Source: Candidatus Zixiibacteriota bacterium (GTDB lineage: Bacteria > Zixibacteria > MSB-5A5 > SM1-73). From it: a stretch of DNA of 17,617 nt. Shown here one piece after another: positions 6,837 to 13,153 of this stretch. Below the pieces are notes generated by a model, which saw only the letters and a list, made by a program, of their open reading frames with translations, made no database searches and was not told the DNA's origin. Within the stretch, counting starts at the first letter, position 1, and every line of letters starts with the position of its first letter. Position numbers and translations under genes: made by a program. The stretch lies in contig JAGMBK010000017.1 of the NCBI GenBank assembly GCA_023129805.1, positions 1 to 17,617 on the forward strand, given 5' to 3'.

Positions 6837-7475
6837 ATGAAGAGAGTCTTTTTAGTGATAGGCGTGTTGATCCTGATGGGGGCGCTGTTTGCGGGATGCA
6901 AGGAAAAAAAGGAAGAGGTTCAGATTCCCAAAGAGGAGGTGGCAAAAGAAGAAAAGGCTCTGGCCGGAAAAAAGGTGGTGATGATCATCGCCCCCCAGAA
7001 CTTCCGGGATGAGGAACTTCTTGAGCCAAAAAGCGTTTTGACAGAAAAAGGAGTAGAGGTTAAAGTAGCCTGTGCATCTCTGGAGACCGCCAAGGGAATG
7101 TTAGGCGCTGAAGTCAAACCCGATATGCTGATAAGTGACATAAAGCCAGACCAGTGGGATGCTATCATACTTATAGGCGGCACCGGGGCAAGTATGTATT
7201 GGGAAGATATCTCCATCCATTCCATGCTGAACGAGGCGGTAAAACAGAACAAGATTGTGGGTGCCATCTGCATTGCACCGGTGACATTGGCTAATGCGGG
7301 AATTTTGTCAGGCAAAAAAGCTACCGTGTTTGGATCAGAGGAAGGAAAACTGAAGGACAAAGGAGCGGAATGCACCGGCAAGGATGTGCAAAGGGATGGA
7401 AACATTATCACCGCCAGCGGTCCACCAGCCGCCAAGAATTTTGGGAACGCTATAACACAGGCATTGATGGAGTAA
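6837..7475 (+). CDS. DJ-1/PfpI-family lipoprotein
   Basis: The 212-aa product has a lipoprotein signal peptide ending in L-F-A-G-C, so Cys21 would be lipidated. A charged Lys/Glu linker (22-42) leads to a complete DJ-1/PfpI (ThiJ) domain (44-210). Visible signatures are V-V-M-I-I-A-P-Q-N-F-R-D-E-E with the conserved Glu at 59-60, D-A-I-I-L-I-G-G-T-G-A, and the nucleophile elbow G-A-I-C-I-A-P with Cys145, followed by the I-T-A-S-G-P segment near 191. The Cys is followed by Ile-Ala-Pro, closer to human DJ-1 (C-A-G-P) than to PfpI proteases (C-H-G-P); the His of the protease triad is absent. Members act on glyoxal/methylglyoxal adducts or as redox sensors; an exported, lipid-anchored form is unusual. 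AGGAGG (6826-6831) precedes the ATG. Confidence 0.85.
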   Translation: MKRVFLVIGVLILMGALFAGCKEKKEEVQIPKEEVAKEEKALAGKKVVMIIAPQNFRDEELLEPKSVLTEKGVEVKVACASLETAKGMLGAEVKPDMLISDIKPDQWDAIILIGGTGASMYWEDISIHSMLNEAVKQNKIVGAICIAPVTLANAGILSGKKATVFGSEEGKLKDKGAECTGKDVQRDGNIITASGPPAAKNFGNAITQALME

Positions 7476-7514
7476 GAGTAAACTCGTCGAATTCATTGTT
7501 GCGGGGTGAGGTAA

Positions 7515-7561
7515 AAAATAAACAAAAGTTGTCGGACAGGCTTCGCTATACTCGACCTACA
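7515..7561 (+). repeat. palindromic repeat copy A (left border of the toxin-antitoxin island)
   Basis: Positions 7530-7561 match the 32-nt family unit: TGTCG, an A/G-rich stem, loop with GGCTT, then the complementary stem ending CTCGACCTACA. The stem here is imperfect (GTCG/CGAC plus a wobble). Positions 7515-7543 also match 9052-9080 at 26 of 29 positions, sharing AAAATAAACAAAAG before the unit. It lies between the DJ-1-like gene and the nucleotidyltransferase gene. Confidence 0.75.
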
Positions 7562-7604
7562 AAAAACTGAGGTTCTGACACGACGAGGCAAGGAAAAAAT
7601 TATT

Positions 7605-7913
7605 ATGGGAGCAAAGATAAAAATTGAAAATCCGAAGCATCTTGACGAGAAACTAACCAAAGCAATTGAGTACTTAAAATCGATAGGATGTAAGGAAATC
7701 ATCCTCTTTGGTTCTTTGTCTGACGGAACATTTGATCGATTTTCAGACATCGATCTGGCTGTATCCGGAGTTTCACCCAGAGCGTATTTTAGAGCAGTCG
7801 CTGTTCTATCATCTATCGTTGGGTGGAAGGTGGATCTGGTAGCGATGGATCATATATCCAAAGAGTTGAAACAAAGAATTCGAAAACAGGGAAGAAGACT
7901 TTATGCCGCATGA
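7605..7913 (+). CDS. mntA: MNT-domain nucleotidyltransferase antitoxin (MntA-like)
   Basis: Minimal nucleotidyltransferase of the pol-beta superfamily. The 102-aa product contains I-I-L-F-G-S (Gly36-Ser37) followed by S-D-I-D-L-A-V, giving catalytic Asp48 and Asp50, with a third carboxylate in K-V-D-L-V (Asp77). In characterised MntA/HepT pairs, MntA silences the HEPN toxin by adding AMP residues to the Tyr of its R-x4-H-x-Y motif. The next gene overlaps it by 11 nt and encodes such a HEPN protein, so the same role is likely. AAGGA at 7590-7594 precedes the ATG by about 10 nt. The pair is AT-richer than the ribosomal genes and is bounded by palindromic repeats, which suggests acquisition. Confidence 0.85.
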   Translation: MGAKIKIENPKHLDEKLTKAIEYLKSIGCKEIILFGSLSDGTFDRFSDIDLAVSGVSPRAYFRAVAVLSSIVGWKVDLVAMDHISKELKQRIRKQGRRLYAA

Positions 7914-8364
7914 AAAGGTCACAGAGGATATCGAAATTGAGATTAAGAGAATCGAAAAACTCATAGAAAACTATCGACCTCTATTACAAAAGGTAAAAAT
8001 CCAAAAACCAGATTTTATTGAACTAAGCTCTTTGGCAATGCTGGTGCATTCATTTTACAATGGTTTAGAAAATGTATTCACCCGTATTGCCCGAAAAATC
8101 GATGGAGAAATGCCCAAAGGGGAAATGTGGCATACTCAGCTTTTGGAGCAGATGACAAAACCAACTGGAGAGCGTAAACAGATCGTATTAAGTAATAATA
8201 CATGTAAAGATTTAGAGGAGTATCTTGGATTCAGACACTTTTCTAGACATGCCTATGCATTTGATTTGGAATGGGAACTGATGAAGGAATTGGTCGAAAG
8301 AGTGGAGGATGTCAAGGAAAGAACACTGGGTGAAATAAAATCATTTATCTCCAAGATTCGATAA
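7903..8364 (+). CDS. hepT: HEPN-domain RNase toxin (HepT-like)
   Basis: The 153-aa helical protein carries R-H-F-S-R-H-A-Y at residues 111-118, an exact R-x4-H-x-Y motif (Arg111, His116, Tyr118). This is the active site of HEPN ribonucleases and the site modified by the partner nucleotidyltransferase in known HepT/MntA systems. The N-terminal part has the usual long helix pairs, including E-L-S-S-L-A-M-L-V-H-S-F-Y-N-G-L-E-N. The ATG at 7903 lies inside the end of the nucleotidyltransferase gene, an 11-nt overlap that implies translational coupling. The order (antitoxin first, toxin second) and the intact motif argue for a working module rather than a relic. Confidence 0.85.
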   Translation: MPHEKVTEDIEIEIKRIEKLIENYRPLLQKVKIQKPDFIELSSLAMLVHSFYNGLENVFTRIARKIDGEMPKGEMWHTQLLEQMTKPTGERKQIVLSNNTCKDLEEYLGFRHFSRHAYAFDLEWELMKELVERVEDVKERTLGEIKSFISKIR

Positions 8365-8376
8365 TGCAAGAAAGGA

Positions 8377-8408
8377 TGTCGAGCAGGCTTGACCGTGCTC
8401 GACCTACA
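8377..8408 (+). repeat. palindromic repeat copy B (between the two toxin-antitoxin pairs)
   Basis: This is the best-formed copy: GTCGAGCA (8378-8385) pairs perfectly with TGCTCGAC (8396-8403) around a 10-nt loop that starts GGCTT, followed by CTACA. It begins 12 nt after the HEPN stop codon and ends 18 nt before the DUF433 start, so it fills almost the whole gap between the modules. Confidence 0.8.
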
Positions 8409-8426
8409 CAAAGGAAGGGATTGTTC

Positions 8427-8669
8427 ATGAATCCTCTTTTAAAACGAATTTCGATTGATCCAAACGTCTGTTTTGGCAAACCATGTATCCGTGGCACCCG
8501 TATCTGGGTGTCTCTGCTTTTGGATTTTTTGGCTAGCGGAATGACCACAGAAGAGATACTTGCCGAATACCCCCAGCTAACCATCGAGGATATCCATGCG
8601 GCAATTGCTTACGGAGCTGAGATGTCCAGGGAGCGCTTCGTTGAAATTCCGCTGGAGTCAGAAAAATGA
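8427..8669 (+). CDS. DUF433 antitoxin-like protein
   Basis: The 80-aa product is a DUF433 protein: I-S-I-D-P-N-V-C-F-G-K-P-C-I-R-G-T-R-I then L-L-L-D-F-L-A-S-G-M-T-x-E-E-I-L-A-E-Y-P-x-L-T-x-E-D-I-x-A-A-I-A-Y. This winged-helix-like fold typically precedes a DUF5615 PIN-like gene and is regarded as its antitoxin and probable autoregulator. The ATG at 8427 is supported by AAGGAAGGGA at 8411-8420. An in-frame ATG at 8364 would translate the palindromic repeat and is unlikely. The gene overlaps its partner by 4 nt (ATGA). Confidence 0.88.
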   Translation: MNPLLKRISIDPNVCFGKPCIRGTRIWVSLLLDFLASGMTTEEILAEYPQLTIEDIHAAIAYGAEMSRERFVEIPLESEK

Positions 8670-9040
8670 GGTCCAAGCTCGATGAAAATTTCGGAACTCG
8701 AACCCAAAAGCTTTTTCGCCAAACAGGACATGAGGTCAAAACTGTTCGAGATCAGTCATTGCAAGGAGGTTCGGATCAGACTATTTATGAGATATGCTGT
8801 AGTGAACAACTCTGCTTGGTTACTTTGGACTTAGATTTCTCAAATGTGATACGATTCCCTCCGGAGAAGACTGGTGGTATTGTGGTAATCCGGGCGCCTA
8901 AAAATCCAACGTTAAGTGTTTTGGAACGATTGGTTGGTCAATTTTTAAGAATTCTTTCCCAAGTCTCTATTGATAAACAACTTTGTATCGTTGAAATGGA
9001 CAGAATTAGAGTGCATCAAACTGGGGCGGGTGAAAATTAA
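8666..9040 (+). CDS. DUF5615 PIN-like toxin
   Basis: The 124-aa product has the PIN-like (Mut7-C related) pattern of DUF5615: K-L-D-E-N-F at residues 4-9, G-H-E-V-K-T-V-R-D, S-D-Q-T-I-Y-E, and the L-V-T-L-D-L-D-F-S-N motif near residues 51-60, whose acidic residues would bind metal. V-V-I-R-A-P follows. Such proteins are presumed RNases and are paired with DUF433 antitoxins. The 4-nt overlap with the upstream gene fits coupled expression. A palindromic repeat starts 12 nt after the stop codon. Confidence 0.85.
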   Translation: MRSKLDENFGTRTQKLFRQTGHEVKTVRDQSLQGGSDQTIYEICCSEQLCLVTLDLDFSNVIRFPPEKTGGIVVIRAPKNPTLSVLERLVGQFLRILSQVSIDKQLCIVEMDRIRVHQTGAGEN

Positions 9041-9051
9041 GCGTTGTTGTT

Positions 9052-9098
9052 AAAATAAACAAAAGATGTCGAGCAGGCTTGGCCATGCTTGACCAACA
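9052..9098 (+). repeat. palindromic repeat copy C (right border of the toxin-antitoxin island)
   Basis: Positions 9067-9098 are a 32-nt unit with GTCGAGCA (9068-9075) pairing with TGCTTGAC through one G-T wobble. Its end reads GACCAACA instead of GACCTACA. Together with the preceding AAAATAAACAAAAG it forms, at 9052-9080, a direct repeat of 7515-7543 (26 of 29 identical). The two copies enclose both toxin-antitoxin pairs. Confidence 0.75.
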
Positions 9099-9102
9099 GA
9101 TC

Positions 9103-9142
9103 GTAGGTCCGAAATGTCCCGCCAGAGGCGGGACATTCGGAC
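9103..9142. repeat. 16-bp palindrome with one bulge, same family in reverse orientation
   Basis: GTCCGAAATGTCCCGCC (9107-9123) pairs with GGCGGGACATTCGGAC (9127-9142), leaving one bulged A. It is preceded by GTAG, so its left end reads GTAGGTC, the reverse complement of the GACCTAC end of the neighbouring repeats. Confidence 0.75.
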
Positions 9143-9154
9143 AGATTAAGAAAG

Positions 9155-9188
9155 TATCGAATAGGTCTTCGGCCATATTCGACCTACA
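9155..9188 (+). repeat. palindromic repeat copy D
   Basis: A 34-nt unit with TCGAATA (9156-9162) pairing perfectly with TATTCGA (9176-9182), followed by CCTACA. Compared with copy B, both arms have changed in a compensating way (GAGCA/TGCTC there, GAATA/TATTC here), so the pairing is kept although the sequence differs. Confidence 0.75.
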
Positions 9189-9193
9189 AACTC

Positions 9194-9265
9194 CCGCGTA
9201 GCAGAGGCTTTATGCCTCTGAGCGGTCCGATGACCGCTACGCGGCTTCGGGATACAATCCCGAAG
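9194..9265. repeat. compound palindrome: possible three-way junction plus hairpin
   Basis: An outer stem CCGCGTAGC (9194-9202) is complementary to GCTACGCGG (9236-9244). Inside are two hairpins, CAGAGGC/GCCTCTG (9202-9208 and 9214-9220) and AGCGGTC/GACCGCT (9221-9227 and 9232-9238), which share a few bases with the outer stem. Next to it CTTCGGGAT (9245-9253) pairs with ATCCCGAAG (9257-9265). It also shares AGGTCTTCGG/CCGAAGACCT complementarity (9163-9172 and 9260-9269) with copy D. The block lies 70 nt before the GlmL-like gene. With the copies before it, it fills the 294-bp gap 9041-9334, where I see no gene. Confidence 0.65.
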
Positions 9266-9334
9266 ACCTCTGTTAATCTCAAATAGACAATGTGTCGCAA
9301 AACCATGTCGTAAATGTAAGAGAGAAGGAGTAAA

Positions 9335-11179
9335 ATGAAAGACCCAAAACCTGAAAACATCAATGTGATTTTGGCGACCGATTGTGGTAGCACCACCACC
9401 AAAGCGATTTTGATTGAAAGGAAGGGGGATGAATATCGATTGATCGTGAGGGGTGAGGCGCCCACCACGGTGGAGGCTCCCTTTGAGGACGTCACCATGG
9501 GAGTTTTGAATGCGGTGGGAGAGGTGGAGGAGCTCACCGGAAGAAAGCTTTTGGATGAGAGTGGCAAGATCATTTCACCCGCTAATGACAATGTTGGCAC
9601 TGATCTCTATATTTCCACCTCCTCAGCCGGTGGGGGTCTGCAGATGATGGTGGCAGGAGTGGTGAGAAGCATGACCGCCGAATCGGCTGAACGTGCCGCT
9701 TTGGGAGCCGGCGCCATCGTGATGGACGTGATCGCCTGCAACGACAAGAGGCTTCCCCATGAGCAGATTCAACGGATAAGGCACCTCCGGCCGGACATGA
9801 TTTTACTCTCCGGCGGAATCGACGGAGGCACCACCACCCACGTGGCGGAGATTGCCGAGCTGATTTCCGCCGCCGATCCAAAACCTCGACTGGGGATCGG
9901 CTATAACCTTCCGGTTATCTATGCAGGCAACGTGGATGCCAGAGAGGCTATCAAAGATACTCTGGGCGATAAGGTGGCGCTGGATATTGTGGATAATCTA
10001 AGACCAGTGTTGGAGAGGGAGAATCTTCTCCCCGCTCGAGAGAAGATTCATGATTTGTTTATGGAACATGTTATGGTTCAGGCGCCCGGCTACAAAAAGC
10101 TTTTGACTTGGACCGATGCTCCCATCATGCCCACGCCCGGTGCGGTGGGACTTTGTATCAAGACCATTGCGGATCAGGAAGGAATCGAGGCGGTAGGTGT
10201 AGACATCGGTGGAGCTACTACCGATATCTTCTCCGTATTTCAGGGGGTCTTTAACCGCACAGTCAGTGCCAATCTGGGGATGAGCTATTCTGTCTCCAAC
10301 GTTTTTGCCGAAGCTGGACTGGAAAACGTGATGCGATGGATGCCCTTCCGTATGGATGAGAGGGATTTGAGAAACAGAATAAAAAACAAGATGATCCGAC
10401 CTACCACCATCCCCCAACTTATGGAGGAGTTGATCTTCGAACAGGCAACCGCCAAAGAGGCTTTGAGGCTGGCATTCATTCAGCACAAATCCTTTGCTAC
10501 CGCTCTGAAGGGAATCCAACAGCAGAGAACCATTGGAGATGCCTTTGAGCAGGAGTTGGGGGGACAGACTTTGGTTAACATGATGAGTTTAAACATGCTC
10601 ATCGGATCCGGAGGGGTGCTCTCTCATGCTCCTCGAAGACAGCAGGCCGCTTTAATGCTGATCGATGGTTTCCTGCCGGAGGGAATAACCCGTCTGGCAG
10701 TCGACTCCATCTTCATGATGCCCCAGTTAGGTGTCTTATCCACGGTTCATGCCAAAGCCGCCACTCAGGTGTTTGACAAAGATTGTTTGATTCATCTGGG
10801 TACCTGTATCGCACCGGTGGGAGAGTCCAAAGAGGAAAGAGAGGTTTTGGACTATAAATTCATCATGCCGGACGGAAAAAACGAAGAGGGCTCGGTAAAA
10901 TATGGAGAGATGAGAAGAATACCTCTGGGATTGGACGAAAAGACCGGAATTCCCTTAACTTGCAAGGCGGAATTGGAGCCGCATCGAGGTTTCGATGTAG
11001 GAGGGGGAAAGGGAGATAAGGTGGAGACGACCATTCACGGAGGAGTGAACGGAATCATCATCGATTGCCGGGGAAGACCATTGCGCTTGCATACTGATCA
11101 CAAACTCAGAGTACAAAAACTGAAAGAATGGATGATCGCTCTGGACATCTATCCCCAAGAGGCGTTGGAGAGATTGTGA
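9335..11179 (+). CDS. GlmL/MutL-family actin-like ATPase (glutamate mutase chaperone-like)
   Basis: The 614-aa product belongs to the GlmL/MutL family, whose founding members are linked to adenosylcobalamin-dependent glutamate mutase and are thought to assist or reactivate it. Actin-like ATPase signatures are clear: phosphate-1 loop A-T-D-C-G-S-T-T-T-K at residues 14-23, I-L-L-S-G-G-I-D-G-G-T near 150-160, phosphate-2 loop G-V-D-I-G-G-A-T-T-D-I-F near 288-299, and G-S-G-G-V-L-S-H near 425. It is longer than the usual 450-480 aa by a C-terminal region (about 480-614) of beta character with D-V-G-G-G-K-G-D-K-V. No mutase gene (glmE/glmS, mcmA) lies in the window, so the client is unknown; the 375-aa gene downstream is the best candidate partner. 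AAGGAG at 9325-9330 precedes the ATG. Confidence 0.85.
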   Translation: MKDPKPENINVILATDCGSTTTKAILIERKGDEYRLIVRGEAPTTVEAPFEDVTMGVLNAVGEVEELTGRKLLDESGKIISPANDNVGTDLYISTSSAGGGLQMMVAGVVRSMTAESAERAALGAGAIVMDVIACNDKRLPHEQIQRIRHLRPDMILLSGGIDGGTTTHVAEIAELISAADPKPRLGIGYNLPVIYAGNVDAREAIKDTLGDKVALDIVDNLRPVLERENLLPAREKIHDLFMEHVMVQAPGYKKLLTWTDAPIMPTPGAVGLCIKTIADQEGIEAVGVDIGGATTDIFSVFQGVFNRTVSANLGMSYSVSNVFAEAGLENVMRWMPFRMDERDLRNRIKNKMIRPTTIPQLMEELIFEQATAKEALRLAFIQHKSFATALKGIQQQRTIGDAFEQELGGQTLVNMMSLNMLIGSGGVLSHAPRRQQAALMLIDGFLPEGITRLAVDSIFMMPQLGVLSTVHAKAATQVFDKDCLIHLGTCIAPVGESKEEREVLDYKFIMPDGKNEEGSVKYGEMRRIPLGLDEKTGIPLTCKAELEPHRGFDVGGGKGDKVETTIHGGVNGIIIDCRGRPLRLHTDHKLRVQKLKEWMIALDIYPQEALERL

Positions 11180-11263
11180 TAAGTCCGCGGTCGACTGTCC
11201 GCCGCTTAAAACAAGTTGTGTCAAGAAAAAGTGTAAACTTTGTGATTTTCTTGGATTAAAAAC

Positions 11264-11587
11264 ATGAATCTGAAACTTAAAAGCAAACCTGCTCAAAGGG
11301 TGATAAATAGAATCATTCGCCGGTATCGACCCAAGAGGATAATCGTCTTTGGCTCCTTCGCCCGGGGAGATATTCATCAAGGCAGTGATCTGGATTTGGT
11401 CATCATCAAAAATACCAAGGAGAGGTTTTTGAAAAGAATGGATAGGGTTCTGGATCTATGCGACGGAGAAATTGCAGTTGAGCCCTTGATTTACACCGAG
11501 GCTGAATTCGAGAAAATGCTCAAAGAAGGAAACGATTTTTTGGAGACGGTGGTCTCAGAGGGGAAAATAGTTTATGAGAGACAATAA
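11264..11587 (+). CDS. solitary minimal nucleotidyltransferase (MNT domain)
   Basis: The 107-aa product has R-I-I-V-F-G-S-F-A-R-G-D (Gly30-Ser31) and G-S-D-L-D-L-V-I (Asp42, Asp44), with a third acidic residue in V-E-P-L-I-Y-T (Glu73): an intact pol-beta type active site. Unlike the pair at 7605, no HEPN gene follows; the next 98 nt are non-coding and the next gene is the unrelated 375-aa protein. It may be an orphan antitoxin or act on a partner elsewhere. It interrupts the GlmL-like gene and the 375-aa gene, and its ribosome-binding site is weak. It shares only the fold motif with the other MNT protein, so it is not a recent duplicate. Confidence 0.82.
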   Translation: MNLKLKSKPAQRVINRIIRRYRPKRIIVFGSFARGDIHQGSDLDLVIIKNTKERFLKRMDRVLDLCDGEIAVEPLIYTEAEFEKMLKEGNDFLETVVSEGKIVYERQ

Positions 11588-11685
11588 CAAAATCGAAGCG
11601 CAAAGAGGGGACCCGTTTTGCAGAAAAAATTATCAAGTTGGTCGAAGAAAGGTTTTGAAGATTTGTAAATAACAGGAGAGAGATT

Positions 11686-12813
11686 ATGGGTCATGCATAT
11701 ACACCTGGATTGAAGGTAACTGATAAGATGCTTTTAACCAAGAAAAGAATACTCCCCCTAAAAGGAGACATTCTCAGTAAGGTAAAAGACAAGGTAAGGC
11801 CGGATACGGTTGTGGCTCGAACCCTGCTTCCGGGAAACGTTCAGCCGATCAACGTGGCCAACATTTTGGGCATCCCGCCGGAAGACATAATGCATCACAT
11901 GTTGAAAAAAGAAGGCGAAAAGGTCAAAGACGGAGAGGTTATCGCTAAGAGCAAAAGCTTCTTCGGGCTTTTCTCCTCAGAATGCAAAACCAAAACAGAA
12001 GGAAGCGTGGAGAGCATCTCCTCGATCACCGGACAGGTTTTGATCCGGGGAAATCCCATTCCGGTGGAGATCAAGGCCTATCTGGAGGGGGAAGTGGTGG
12101 AGGTATATGAAAAAGAGGGGGTGGCGGTCTCCACCTGGGGATCGTTTATTCAAGGTATCTTCGGCATCGGTGGGGAGACGCATGGAGAGATCATGTTGGC
12201 GGTAAAGGATAATACCGAGGTGTTGACGGAGAAATTGATCGATAAGGATTGCAAAGATAAAGTAATTGTTGGGGGAAATCTGGTCACTGCAGATGCCATA
12301 AAGAAAGCCATAAGACTGGGTGCTAAGGGAATCGTAGTGGGCGGATTCGGCGACAAAGACTTAAGAGATTTCTTAGGATACGATTTGGGGGTAGCCATCA
12401 CCGGATCAGAGGACTTGGGAATAACCCTGGTGGTCACCGAAGGATTCGGACAGATGAACATGGCAGAGAAGACGTTTTCCCTCTTGAAATCAAAAGAGGG
12501 TGAGATGGCTTGCATAAATGGAGCTACTCAGATTCGAGCAGGAGTGATCCGTCCGGAGGTGGTGATTCCCTTCGAAGGGGATGTGCATAAAAAAGAGGAA
12601 GCAGAGGAATTTGAGACTGTCGGACTCACCGAGGGCTACCCGGTGCGGGTGATTCGCGAGCCCTATTTTGGACGCTTGGGTAAGGTGAGTGATCTTCCCC
12701 CAGCCCTGCAGAAGTTGGAATCGGAATCATCTGCCAGAGTTTTGGAGGTGGAGTTCGCAGACGGAACCAAAGCCATAATTCCCCGGGCTAACGTGGAGAT
12801 GCTGGAGGAATAG
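11686..12813 (+). CDS. conserved hypothetical protein, barrel-sandwich-like N-terminus and KOW-like C-terminus
   Basis: No established function is recognised. The 375-aa product is soluble with no signal peptide. Residues about 35-135 look like a barrel-sandwich hybrid domain: V-V-A-R-T-L-L-P-G-N, K-E-G-E-K-V-K-D-G-E-V-I-A, then T-E-G-S-V-E-S-I-S and T-G-Q-V-L-I-R-G, as in biotinyl/lipoyl or RnfC-like folds (no lipoyl-type Lys motif). The middle has a Gly-rich run with G-I-F-G-I-G-G-E and an alpha/beta part with G-A-K-G-I-V-V-G-G-F and L-G-Y-D-L-G-V-A-I-T-G. The segment I-R-A-G-V-I-R-P-E-V-V-I-P looks highly conserved. The last 60 residues (P-Y-F-G-R-L-G-K-V and V-E-F-A-D-G-T-K-A) are KOW-like. 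AGGAGAG at 11674-11680 supports the ATG. A strong terminator follows. It probably works with the GlmL-like ATPase. Confidence 0.75.
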   Translation: MGHAYTPGLKVTDKMLLTKKRILPLKGDILSKVKDKVRPDTVVARTLLPGNVQPINVANILGIPPEDIMHHMLKKEGEKVKDGEVIAKSKSFFGLFSSECKTKTEGSVESISSITGQVLIRGNPIPVEIKAYLEGEVVEVYEKEGVAVSTWGSFIQGIFGIGGETHGEIMLAVKDNTEVLTEKLIDKDCKDKVIVGGNLVTADAIKKAIRLGAKGIVVGGFGDKDLRDFLGYDLGVAITGSEDLGITLVVTEGFGQMNMAEKTFSLLKSKEGEMACINGATQIRAGVIRPEVVIPFEGDVHKKEEAEEFETVGLTEGYPVRVIREPYFGRLGKVSDLPPALQKLESESSARVLEVEFADGTKAIIPRANVEMLEE

Positions 12814-12864
12814 ACCGGAAAAATATCCCTTTGTGTTCTGGACCAACATTATACCGAAACTGAG

Positions 12865-12902
12865 AGCCAGCGCCTAACTTAAGTTAGGTGCTGGCTTTTT
12901 TT
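12865..12902 (+). terminator. strong intrinsic terminator after the 375-aa gene
   Basis: AGCCAGCGCCTAACTT (12865-12880) pairs with AAGTTAGGTGCTGGCT (12881-12896) with a single G-T wobble; the central TTAA would open as the loop. A run of seven T (12896-12902) follows directly. It lies 52 nt after the stop codon and ends the GlmL-like transcription unit. Confidence 0.92.
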
Positions 12903-13029
12903 AATTAAAAAAATCAGGTTCAAGTTAAGAGAAATCCCGATGTCATTAGCTTGGGGAAATTCCAATTCCTAAAGCATCAACAAGCTTGCTATGCCACCTC
13001 AGTAGAGGCGAATCTCTCCAAAAATTCTA

Positions 13030-13057
13030 TTGACAAATTAAAAAATTATGGTAGCTT
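13030..13057 (+). promoter_or_regulatory. possible promoter of the dockerin protein gene
   Basis: TTGACA at 13030-13035 is a perfect -35 consensus. A weak -10 (TAGCTT at 13052-13057, 16-nt spacing) follows. It lies in the 340-bp gap 12814-13153, between the terminator and the ATG, where I see no gene. The A/T-rich leader of about 90 nt has no structure I recognise. Confidence 0.4.
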
Positions 13058-13153
13058 TAAGATTGGAAGAGGCTGAATAAATCAGTTTCTGGGATAATCC
13101 TGAAAAAACTAAAAACCCAACAAAATAACTTTTTCTTTCAGGAGGTGAGTTTT

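Noticed and set aside
8364..8426. Upstream ATG adding 21 residues to the DUF433 protein
   Set aside because: The extra part translates the palindromic repeat, has no homology to the family, and a good ribosome-binding site serves the ATG at 8427.
7515..9188. Type III toxin-antitoxin RNA antitoxin repeats or CRISPR
   Set aside because: The units are dispersed between genes rather than in tandem, and the toxins present (HEPN, PIN-like) already have protein partners.
9194..9265. tRNA gene or cobalamin riboswitch upstream of the GlmL-like gene
   Set aside because: Arm lengths do not fit a tRNA cloverleaf (two internal arms, no T-loop or CCA pattern) and no B12-box-like sequence was found in 9041-9334.
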